In this document: positions 1 through 6,752 of the stretch, in pieces | Position numbering within the stretch: the first letter of the stretch is position 1 | How the letters are laid out: each line of letters opens with the position of its first letter | Assembly (NCBI GenBank): GCA_016840245.1 | Contig: JAEOST010000241.1 | Coordinates: 1-6,752 of the forward strand | DNA length: 6,752 bases | Origin: Candidatus Thorarchaeota archaeon | GTDB taxonomy: Archaea; Asgardarchaeota; Thorarchaeia; Thorarchaeales; Thorarchaeaceae | Direction: 5' to 3' | The notes under the pieces: model-generated | The model's database searches: none | What the model was told of the DNA's origin: nothing | What the model saw: only the letters and a program-made list of their open reading frames with translations | Program-made: the position numbers and the translations under genes

Positions 1-962
1 AGGTCTGCCAATACTCGCGTACAGAGGTCTCTCGCATCATTCGACTGTATTGCTGCTTCAGCAATCATCCGGAATGCACGACGCTCTCTATCAATTATTG
101 ATGCGGCATGAGTTCTTTCTTCAATCTCTCTTCTCAACTGCTCGTTTGTCTTCTCCAGTTCTGTGGTCCTCTCAGCTGCATCATCTTCAAGTTGGTCACG
201 GTATAGACGAAGGTCCTCTGTTGCCTGCGCTTGCTCTGTGATATCTAAGAATGATGCTACCATTCGATTTGGAAGTGTCTGGAATGCATGAACTTGAAAC
301 GCACCTCTTACTCTCTCATCCTCATACTCTATCTGTTCTGTTGACCACGTTTCACCAGTTGAAGCTGCTTCTCTATATCGCTTTGGCACCTCTGTAGTTG
401 CTAATGGTGGGAACGCCTCTTCGATTGTCTTGCCAACGAATTGGTCGTTATCTACACCTAATAGATGATCAGCCGCTGGATTGGCACCTGAGAAGACTAG
501 TCTTCCACCCGGCTCAAGGTGGTACATATGCATCCCAATCGGGATGTTCTCAATGACTCTAGTCAGCTCACGTTCTGTCTGATTATGTTCTACTGCGGTT
601 CGAATTATATGAGCTAACTCAGCATACTGGCTCTTTGGGTCGCCACCCTTTGTCACATATCTAGTCGCACCAAGGTTGAGGGCCCTGATAGCAACTTCCT
701 CTCGACTTCTTCCTGTAAAGATAATGAATGGGAGATCTTGGTCTCTCTCTCTAATCCTCTCTAAAAATGCAAGACCGTTATCTTCCGGCATCATATAATC
801 GGAGACAACACAGTCGTACGATTGCTTCTCAAGAAGACTGAACGCTTCCTTTACTGAGTCTGCATTATCGACTATGAAGTTTGAATCTTCTCTAATCAGT
901 AGATCTGATGCAATGCGAAGAAGGTCGACGTCATCGTCAACCAATAGGATACTAATGCTCAT
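1..962 (-). CDS. Receiver-PAS sensor protein, probable hybrid signalling kinase (C-terminus cut off)
   Basis: The frame is open from ATG at 962 to the left edge, giving 320 residues with no stop, so the C-terminal part is missing. Residues 1-125 form a response-regulator receiver domain: acidic pocket D9/D10 in ILLVDDD, phospho-acceptor D55 in VSDYMMP, T83 in FTGR and K105 in YVTKGG. Residues ~131-245 form a PAS domain opening with VIENIPIGM and closing with ASFLDITEQ, the usual PAS/PAC boundary. Residues ~246-290 are charged and heptad-like, suggesting a signalling coiled coil. From ~291 the sequence resembles the start of a GAF-type sensor domain. By family, the receiver would take phosphate from a histidine kinase and the PAS domain would bind a small ligand or cofactor. 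A HisKA/HATPase output may follow outside the window but is not seen. It is probably cytoplasmic, with no membrane segment in the visible part. GGTG lies eight bases before the ATG. It is co-directional with ligA, 106 bases downstream. Confidence 0.88.
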   Translation of the reverse strand, partial: MSISILLVDDDVDLLRIASDLLIREDSNFIVDNADSVKEAFSLLEKQSYDCVVSDYMMPEDNGLAFLERIRERDQDLPFIIFTGRSREEVAIRALNLGATRYVTKGGDPKSQYAELAHIIRTAVEHNQTERELTRVIENIPIGMHMYHLEPGGRLVFSGANPAADHLLGVDNDQFVGKTIEEAFPPLATTEVPKRYREAASTGETWSTEQIEYEDERVRGAFQVHAFQTLPNRMVASFLDITEQAQATEDLRLYRDQLEDDAAERTTELEKTNEQLRREIEERTHAASIIDRERRAFRMIAEAAIQSNDARDLCTRVLAD

Positions 963-1022
963 CCAATGCACACCCGAGTCTGTATTTCAAATCAGACAAC
1001 AGGTTACATAATACATACTACA

Positions 1023-1029
1023 CTATAAA
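1023..1029 (-). promoter_or_regulatory. Putative TATA box of the receiver-PAS gene
   Basis: The minus strand reads TTTATAG here, inside an AT-rich 106-base gap between the ligA stop and the signalling gene start. It lies about 61-67 bases before the ATG at 962. With the usual archaeal TATA-to-start distance of ~25 bases this predicts a leader of roughly 35-40 bases, long enough to hold the GGTG ribosome-binding site. A second AT-rich stretch (TATGTATTATG, 1008-1018) is an alternative. This suggests the gene is not simply read through from ligA. Confidence 0.4.
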
Positions 1030-1068
1030 CTTACTACAACATTCATTCGCTCTGTTCCTTAGTTACAA

Positions 1069-3132
<2,064 letters not shown>

Positions 3133-3144
3133 TTAGATTCATGT

Positions 3145-3150
3145 CCTCCT
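3145..3150 (-). promoter_or_regulatory. Widely spaced Shine-Dalgarno before ligA
   Basis: The minus strand reads AGGAGG, a strong Shine-Dalgarno, but it is separated from the ligA ATG by 12 bases, more than the usual 5-9. A nearer ATG at 3142-3140 is in another frame and does not read into the ligase. The stop codon directly before the ATG at 3132 fixes that start as the most upstream one possible. The spacing could lower initiation efficiency (inference). Confidence 0.5.
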
Positions 3151-3205
3151 ACCCTTCATGGTATCGTTCCTATCGGAGTTTATGAATCCCACTAATGATA
3201 CCTTT

Positions 3206-3457
3206 TCACTCTATCAGGAAGACCTTATCATTCTCACGCACTCTGTCTTTGACTTTGATTGCTATCTCTTGACCAGCTGAGGCTTCTTCAATTGGTTTCC
3301 TGTCAACCTGCATAGAATCGATTTCCTGCTCTATATTTGTAGTTGCGCCATGGATACGAATCCTACTTCCTACTTTTAGACTCTCACTTAGCATGATAGC
3401 AGCAACATCGATTTTTCCAAAATAGCGTGTAATCACTCCAATCTCTTTCTCTGCCAT
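3206..3457 (-). CDS. Stand-alone EF-Tu/IF2 domain-2-like beta-barrel protein
   Basis: An 83-residue protein starting MAEKEIGVITRYFGKI. It matches, by recognition, the small 'translation elongation factor-like' family. That family has the barrel of domain 2 of translational GTPases: an N-terminal GxVTxYF strand, a central KVGSRIRIHG turn, the EIDSMQVDRKPIEEA segment and a closing AGQEIAIKVKDRV strand. There is no G domain (no P-loop or NKxD), so it is not a GTPase. Barrels of this kind bind RNA or protein partners in translation factors; the role of the free-standing version is not known to me. Nine more in-frame residues exist upstream from ATG 3484, but the AGGTGG four bases before ATG 3457 and the family-like N-terminus favour the shorter start. 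It precedes ligA on the same strand and is divergent from the TIGR04076 gene. Confidence 0.85.
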   Translation of the reverse strand: MAEKEIGVITRYFGKIDVAAIMLSESLKVGSRIRIHGATTNIEQEIDSMQVDRKPIEEASAGQEIAIKVKDRVRENDKVFLIE

Positions 3458-3461
3458 GAAA

Positions 3462-3467
3462 CCACCT
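3462..3467 (-). promoter_or_regulatory. Ribosome-binding site that sets the barrel-protein start
   Basis: The minus strand reads AGGTGG followed by four bases and the ATG at 3457. No comparable motif is positioned for the in-frame ATG at 3484. This supports the 83-residue form over a 92-residue one. Confidence 0.55.
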
Positions 3468-3566
3468 AGAAGGTTCATAGTCACCTATGCAGAAAAATCC
3501 TGCGGCATACTGCCTAATCATTGTAAGCCGCCTTCCGATGAACTGATATCTCTGATTTGCTACTAC

Positions 3567-3578
3567 AAATTAAAATTA
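3567..3578 (+). promoter_or_regulatory. Putative TATA-like element before the TIGR04076 gene
   Basis: AAATTAAAATTA, the most AT-rich stretch in the 139-base divergent gap between the barrel gene and this gene. Its centre is about 25 bases before the ATG at 3597, so an archaeal promoter here would give a leaderless or nearly leaderless transcript. GGGGA at 3583-3587 could still act as a weak ribosome-binding site if transcription starts earlier. The element is also AT-rich on the other strand but sits ~110 bases from the barrel gene. Confidence 0.35.
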
Positions 3579-3596
3579 CAACGGGGATTCTCTGAG

Positions 3597-3866
3597 ATGC
3601 CTTGGGATGAAGTTGATATTGAAGTAGTTGAAATTCTCGGTCCTGGAAAATGTAATCTTGGCCATAAGGTTGGAGATGTTTATGAAACAGCTGAGGAACA
3701 GCGGAAGATATGTGCAGCTGCATATCATACGATGCACCCCTACATAACCGGGATCAGGGCTGGTGCTAGTTTTCCATGGGAAGACGATCCCGATGTTGTC
3801 ACTATTGGTTGTCCCGATTACAAAGTTGTTGTAGTGTTTAAGATTTCCAGAAAAAAGAATGAGTAG
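3597..3866 (+). CDS. TIGR04076 family small protein, function unknown
   Basis: An 89-residue protein recognisable as the TIGR04076 family by its pattern: an N-terminal strand (VDIEVVEILG), GKCNLGHKVGD, a central CAAAYHTMHPYITGIRAG helix, FPWEDDPDVVTIGCPD, and a final hydrophobic strand. The family has no established function that I know of. C19, H23, C39, H44, H47 and C72 are a notable Cys/His set for so small a protein and could bind metal or serve redox chemistry (inference). There is no signal peptide, so it is probably cytoplasmic. The frame stays open back to an ATG at 3456, but those 47 residues look unlike protein and overlap the divergent gene start. I chose the ATG at 3597, where family similarity begins and which lies ~25 bases after a TATA-like element. 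It converges on the propeller gene, with 52 bases between stops. Confidence 0.82.
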   Translation: MPWDEVDIEVVEILGPGKCNLGHKVGDVYETAEEQRKICAAAYHTMHPYITGIRAGASFPWEDDPDVVTIGCPDYKVVVVFKISRKKNE

Positions 3867-3918
3867 AACGCCGCCATGATGATATCCATCTTTGGTGACG
3901 ATCTACGATATTCTAAAA

Positions 3919-5658
3919 CTACTTTCTACGGATAAGGACGATTACTACAACGATCACTAGAACTCCACCTAGTGCAATCAAAACATATGTGAAGTCAAAT
4001 CCAGGATCGGGATCTGGTTCAGTTGTGGTAGTAACTGTGTCAGTAGTTGTTGACGTGATTGATTCAGTTGTACTGGTTTGTTCAGTTGTACTAGTTGGTT
4101 CGGTTGTGGTAGTAACTGTGTCAGTAGTTGTTGATTCTGTTGTCGAGGATGTTGTTGTTGAGGATGTTGTTGGTTGTACTGGGGGTAAATCAAAAACTGT
4201 ATGAGCAACAAAGGTATCCATGCCTCCCGACTTGTTGACCTGATGTGCCCCTTCTGTTACTTGGAGGTCAGATGAGTAGGTAACACCACTGATTACTACA
4301 TGTCCTGCGCTGTCGACTGCCACTCCTTCTCCGTACTCTGTTCCTGAACCACCAAAATATGTTGATTTGAGAAGTGACTCTCCATCCGATGAGAGCTTTG
4401 AAGCGACTGCATCACAGTTTCCTCCATACTCAGCTTGGATTGCATCTACAACTGGATAGTTGAATGAATATGATCGTCCAACCACGACTATGTTATCAGA
4501 TGGGTCCACTCGTAGCTCCCAGCCCTCCTCTGTTTGGTTCCCTCCTAGGAACGTCACGAATTTTCTAGTTCCATTAGCATCGAACTTTGCTACAAAAATG
4601 TCCTTGGCTCCTCCTCCAAAATCGGCTTGATACGCATTGGCAGTTGGAAAATTGGTACTCTCAGTGGAACCTGCTAGTAGGATGTTCCCCTGACTATCAA
4701 TGTCAATCCCAAGTCCATACTCAGCCTCTTCTCCACCAAGATAGGTTGACATGTTCAAAGACTCGCAATCACTGCTCACTACAGTAATGAACGCATCACC
4801 TGAACCTCCATAGGTATCGTTGAATGGAGCACTGGACATGGGGAAGTTTGATGACTGTGTCTGACCTGATACTACGAAGTTGTTTTCAGCATCTACCGTC
4901 ATACACCATCCATAATCCATTCCCGAACCTCCTAGATATGTGAACTCAGTGACCGACTGCCCATCTGCGCTTAGTTTTGCTGCAAATGCATCCTGCCCTC
5001 CAAGAACATCCGTCTGGTATGCTCCTAATGTGGCTAAACCTGAGGAGGTGGTGTAACCTGAGAACATATAGTTACCACTCTCATCAAACTCCATACCATA
5101 AATCCACTCTACTCCTGTACTACCAATGAATGTGCTATATTCCAATGTACCATTTGGACCTATTCGTGTGATGAATCCATCTCCACCACCCTGATATGTT
5201 CCTAAGTATGCGTCACCTGTTGTTGGAAACAAAGATGATTGTGTCGTTCCAGCAACAATGATGCTAAGGTCATCATCAACCGTTACAGTTGTGATATGTT
5301 CGTATCCTGCACCACCAAGCAGTGTACTGAAGTTCAAAGATCCATCAGAATTGAACTTCACAATAAATGCATCATCTCCCCCTGCATAGGTCTCTTGGAT
5401 TGCCCCCTCTGTTGTTGGGAATTCATCTGATGTCGTTTGTCCAATGAGGATTGTACTTCCTTCTGCATCCATGGCAATCTTCGTTGCATCCTCAGAATCA
5501 GGACCTCCGAAGTAAGTTGTGAACTCTGGCTCCTCTGCAATTTCAAAGTCTGCACGTGATTCTGCGTTTGTAAAATCCATACTCTGTGAACTTCCGATGA
5601 TGGGAAGAAGCATGAGCAAAACAAACAGAATCGTTATTGCTGTGTCAAAGCGTTTCAT
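3919..5658 (-). CDS. Secreted, membrane-anchored seven-bladed SBBP-type beta-propeller protein
   Basis: 579 residues built like a surface ectodomain. Residues 1-~25 are a signal peptide (K2-R3, then hydrophobic 8-21, probable cleavage near GSSQS). Residues 48-489 hold seven repeats of ~64 residues, each opening with T-Y/F/L-x-G-G. Most also carry a D-x-F-x-x-K-x-x-x-D/N-G segment and a G-x-T-x-S-x-x-F-P segment, the pattern of SBBP/beta-propeller repeats. Residues ~497-546 are a Thr/Ser-rich stalk, and ~556-576 form a transmembrane helix followed by R-R-K in the cytoplasm. By architecture it is displayed outside the cell; it may mediate adhesion, binding or cell-cell contact, but no ligand is apparent. 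Seven N-x-S/T sequons (N109, N169, N280, N302, N362, N374, N475) and the Thr stalk suggest heavy glycosylation. AGGAGA nine bases before the ATG supports the start. It is divergent from an exported hydrolase. Confidence 0.9.
   Translation of the reverse strand: MKRFDTAITILFVLLMLLPIIGSSQSMDFTNAESRADFEIAEEPEFTTYFGGPDSEDATKIAMDAEGSTILIGQTTSDEFPTTEGAIQETYAGGDDAFIVKFNSDGSLNFSTLLGGAGYEHITTVTVDDDLSIIVAGTTQSSLFPTTGDAYLGTYQGGGDGFITRIGPNGTLEYSTFIGSTGVEWIYGMEFDESGNYMFSGYTTSSGLATLGAYQTDVLGGQDAFAAKLSADGQSVTEFTYLGGSGMDYGWCMTVDAENNFVVSGQTQSSNFPMSSAPFNDTYGGSGDAFITVVSSDCESLNMSTYLGGEEAEYGLGIDIDSQGNILLAGSTESTNFPTANAYQADFGGGAKDIFVAKFDANGTRKFVTFLGGNQTEEGWELRVDPSDNIVVVGRSYSFNYPVVDAIQAEYGGNCDAVASKLSSDGESLLKSTYFGGSGTEYGEGVAVDSAGHVVISGVTYSSDLQVTEGAHQVNKSGGMDTFVAHTVFDLPPVQPTTSSTTTSSTTESTTTDTVTTTTEPTSTTEQTSTTESITSTTTDTVTTTTEPDPDPGFDFTYVLIALGGVLVIVVVIVLIRRK
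4015..4134 (-). repeat. 39-bp direct repeat in the Thr-rich stalk
   Basis: Bases 4015-4053 and 4096-4134 are identical except for one position (A at 4021, G at 4102). The offset is 81 bases, exactly 27 codons, so the frame is kept. Both copies encode TTTDTVTTTTEP (residues 510-521 and 537-548). The near-identity at DNA level, including silent positions, suggests recent duplication or slippage rather than only selection on a Thr-rich composition. Confidence 0.9.
4063..4098 (-). repeat. 18-bp tandem repeat in the Thr-rich stalk
   Basis: Two adjacent units, 4063-4080 and 4081-4098, both begin TTCAGTTGTACT and differ at two positions. They lie between the copies of the 39-bp repeat. Each unit is six codons, so copy-number change would lengthen or shorten the stalk without breaking the frame. 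Confidence 0.8.
4192..5517 (-). repeat. Seven SBBP-type propeller blade repeats (coding)
   Basis: The repeat openings fall at residues 48, 112, 176, 240, 305, 369 and 433, i.e. near bases 5517, 5325, 5133, 4941, 4746, 4554 and 4362. The steps are 64, 64, 64, 65, 64 and 64 residues. Blade 3 is the most divergent (TFIGSTGVEW in place of T-x-x-G-G). Blade 7 is shorter, 57 residues to the start of the stalk, as expected if its last strand is supplied by the N-terminus to close the ring (inference). Confidence 0.85.
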
Positions 5659-5690
5659 CTACTGTTCTCTCCTATCTCTAAGCTGCCTAA

Positions 5691-5718
5691 TATTGGCAAG
5701 AATTGGAATTATTGGCAA
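5691..5718. promoter_or_regulatory. Candidate operator: 9-bp direct repeat in the divergent intergenic region
   Basis: TATTGGCAA occurs twice, at 5691-5699 and 5710-5718, a period of 19 bp, close to two helical turns, so both copies would face the same side of the DNA. A related AATTGGAAT lies between them. The left copy also forms a TGCC-7-GGCA inverted repeat (5684-5698). The right copy touches the TATA-like box of the propeller gene and the left copy covers its predicted transcription start, a layout expected for a repressor site (inference). Confidence 0.4.
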
Positions 5719-5726
5719 ATTTAAAG
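5717..5726 (-). promoter_or_regulatory. Putative TATA box of the propeller gene
   Basis: The minus strand reads CTTTAAATTT about 59-68 bases before the ATG at 5658. With the usual archaeal spacing, transcription would start near 5695 and leave a leader of ~35 bases containing the AGGAGA ribosome-binding site at 5673-5668. The element is nearly palindromic and could also serve the plus strand, but it is ~100 bases from the hydrolase start. Confidence 0.45.
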
Positions 5727-5776
5727 GACCTAGTTCTGCGCAAAATTCCATTTCTCACGATGCTCCAAAGTGACTC

Positions 5777-5785
5777 CTTTTATTC
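5777..5785 (+). promoter_or_regulatory. Weak TATA-like element before the serine hydrolase
   Basis: CTTTTATTC lies about 42-50 bases before the ATG at 5827. It would give transcription from about 5807 and a leader of ~20 bases holding the GGTGG site. The match to an archaeal TATA box is poor and no clear purine-rich BRE precedes it. Confidence 0.25.
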
Positions 5786-5815
5786 AATCTCAGAACGGAG
5801 TTTGATAGAACATCT

Positions 5816-5820
5816 GGTGG
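5816..5820 (+). promoter_or_regulatory. Ribosome-binding site of the serine hydrolase
   Basis: GGTGG, six bases before the ATG at 5827. The ATG directly begins a typical signal peptide, so the motif supports this start. Confidence 0.6.
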
Positions 5821-5826
5821 TTGGTC

Positions 5827-6752
5827 ATGGCATTACGAAAGCTGACATCGTTGATACTTCTTTCAGTTCTCCTTATTCCGTTCGTATCATCTTCGTCCGC
5901 TGCCCTTCCATCAAGCATAACCGAAGTTCCTGGACCATGGTCAGATGAACCGTGGAGTATTTCCACACCAACTGAACAGGGAATGAATGAATCAAAGCTT
6001 CAGGACATGCTGGATGTCATTGAGGAATTCTCGATTTCGATGAACGCCATCGTGATCATTCGAAATGGCTACATGGTCTTTGAGAAGTATTACGACTTCT
6101 ATGATGAGAATTTCAAAACAAACATCTTCTCCTGTACAAAGAGTTTCACCTCTACTGCCATGGGTCTTGCTATAGACAAGGGTTATGTTGACAATACAAG
6201 TCTCAAAGTTCTTGACTTCTTTCCTGACCGGAATATCAGTCACATCGACTCACGAAAAGAGGCAATGACCATTGAGGACTTACTCACTATGAGAGCCGGT
6301 CTAGAGTGGGATGATAATTCAGCAAATGGGATGAGCAATTACAATCAAATGATTCAGAGTGATGATTGGGTTCAATATGTACTAGACCAACCCATGTTGG
6401 CAAATCCTGGAACAATCTTTGAGTATAATTCCGGTGCTTCTCTTCTGCTCTCAGCAATTGTCCAGAATGCAACTGGAGTTACTGCTGAGGCCTTCATGGA
6501 TGAGCATCTCTTTGGACCTATGAACATCACAGATTATTATTGGCGGACGACACCGAATGGAATCTCAATAGGTGGTAACACGCTGATGTTGAATGCCCGG
6601 GACATGGCAAAGTTTGGATGTCTATTCCTGCGGAACGGAGAGTGGAACGGAACCCAGATTATCTCTACGGAGTGGGTAGGCAATGCATCAATTCCCCAGG
6701 CGGGCGTTACCGGGGGTGGGGCTGGGGCGCCGGGGTGGCCTCGTGCCGAGCC
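5827..6752 (+). CDS. Exported serine hydrolase, beta-lactamase/class C family (C-terminus cut off)
   Basis: 308 residues are open to the right edge with no stop; the family is usually longer, so the C-terminal part is missing. Residues 1-~26 are a signal peptide (R4-K5, hydrophobic 7-20, then SSSSAA), so the enzyme is exported. The catalytic SxxK motif is S102-C-T-K105 within NIFSCTKSFTS, with S102 the expected nucleophile and K105 the activating lysine. IEDLLTMRAGLEWDD (149-163) is the typical 'LLxMxSGL' segment. The second motif is Y200-N-S in FEYNSGASLLLS. The third motif (KTG/HxG) would lie beyond the window. Members of this family include class C beta-lactamases, DD-peptidases and esterases; archaea usually lack peptidoglycan, so an esterase or amidase role is more likely, but the substrate cannot be told. 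Seven N-x-S/T sequons (N54, N123, N136, N214, N233, N274, N286) fit an extracellular glycoprotein. The last ~14 residues look unreliable. Confidence 0.9.
   Translation, partial: MALRKLTSLILLSVLLIPFVSSSSAALPSSITEVPGPWSDEPWSISTPTEQGMNESKLQDMLDVIEEFSISMNAIVIIRNGYMVFEKYYDFYDENFKTNIFSCTKSFTSTAMGLAIDKGYVDNTSLKVLDFFPDRNISHIDSRKEAMTIEDLLTMRAGLEWDDNSANGMSNYNQMIQSDDWVQYVLDQPMLANPGTIFEYNSGASLLLSAIVQNATGVTAEAFMDEHLFGPMNITDYYWRTTPNGISIGGNTLMLNARDMAKFGCLFLRNGEWNGTQIISTEWVGNASIPQAGVTGGGAGAPGWPRAE
6711..6752. other. Abnormally G/C-rich window end, possible sequence error
   Basis: 36 of these 42 bases are G or C, with runs GGGGG, GGGG, GGGG and GGGG, unlike anything else in the window. In the hydrolase frame the protein becomes a Gly/Pro/Ala string (from G296). 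In the next frame TGG-GGC-TGG-GGC reads W-G-W-G, close to the GYGWW-like motif expected at this point in class C serine hydrolases. This suggests miscalled bases and a small indel near a contig end rather than true sequence. Confidence 0.55.

Noticed and set aside
50..241. Plus-strand 63-residue open frame near the left edge
   Set aside because: It is antisense to the coiled-coil region of the receiver-PAS gene and has no supporting features.
3458..3484. Nine-residue N-terminal extension of the barrel protein from ATG 3484
   Set aside because: AGGTGG is correctly placed for the ATG at 3457, and family members begin close to the GVITRYF strand.
3456..3596. In-frame upstream extension of the TIGR04076 gene, whose ATG overlaps the barrel gene ATG on the opposite strand within one CATG
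   Set aside because: The 47 extra residues do not resemble the family N-terminus, would overlap the divergent gene and its ribosome-binding site, and the AT-rich promoter-like box lies inside them.
3867..3918. Terminator between the convergent TIGR04076 and propeller genes
   Set aside because: Only a run of four T on the minus strand (3918-3915) and no stable hairpin were seen; too weak to call.
4015..4134. Repeat cluster considered as a CRISPR array
   Set aside because: The repeats are in frame, have no regular unique spacers and encode the Thr-rich stalk of a longer protein.
3978..4211. Overlapping open frames in both directions through the Thr-rich stalk, giving Gln-rich or Val-rich proteins
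   Set aside because: They are frame shadows of a repetitive, stop-poor coding region; the Thr frame belongs to a complete protein with a signal peptide and an anchor.
5703..5948. Plus-strand 81-residue open frame across the divergent intergenic region and the start of the hydrolase
   Set aside because: It overlaps the signal-peptide coding region in another frame and shows no protein-like features or start signals.
5992..6472. Minus-strand open frames inside the serine hydrolase
   Set aside because: They are antisense to a gene with clear SxxK and YNS motifs and have no recognisable products.

Overview
The window looks like a piece of an archaeal genome, most likely an Asgard archaeon of the Thorarchaeota type, though this lineage call is an inference. 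The clues are a surface protein with an N-terminal signal peptide, a Thr-rich stalk and a C-terminal membrane anchor ending in R-R-K; a receiver-PAS sensor protein of the kind common in archaea; AT-rich TATA-like boxes upstream of several genes; and short GGTG or AGGAG Shine-Dalgarno sequences. The NAD-dependent DNA ligase is bacterial in type. By eye the base composition is moderately AT-leaning, except for the last ~40 bases, which are extremely G/C-rich.

Layout. On the minus strand, read from right to left, are: a stand-alone 83-residue beta-barrel protein related to domain 2 of EF-Tu/IF2 (3457-3206); a full-length NAD+-dependent DNA ligase LigA (3132-1069); and the first 320 residues of a receiver-PAS-coiled-coil signalling protein (962-1), which runs off the left edge. 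The barrel gene and ligA are 73 bases apart and could share a transcript. The signalling gene has its own TATA-like box in a 106-base gap. Divergent from the barrel gene, on the plus strand, is a small TIGR04076-family protein rich in conserved Cys and His (3597-3866). It converges on a large secreted, membrane-anchored beta-propeller protein on the minus strand (5658-3919). A 168-base divergent intergenic region then leads to a secreted serine hydrolase of the beta-lactamase/class C family on the plus strand (from 5827), which is cut by the right edge.

How the genes relate. The left half is an informational and signalling group (ligase, translation-factor-like barrel, sensor). The right half is a cell-surface pair: a seven-bladed SBBP-type propeller on a Thr-rich stalk, and a divergently transcribed exported hydrolase. 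Both exported proteins carry several N-glycosylation sequons. A 9-bp direct repeat with 19-bp periodicity lies across the predicted TATA/start region of the propeller gene and is the best candidate for a regulatory site. I see no RNA genes, CRISPR array, insertion sequence, prophage or defence cassette. No gene-free stretch exceeds 300 bases.
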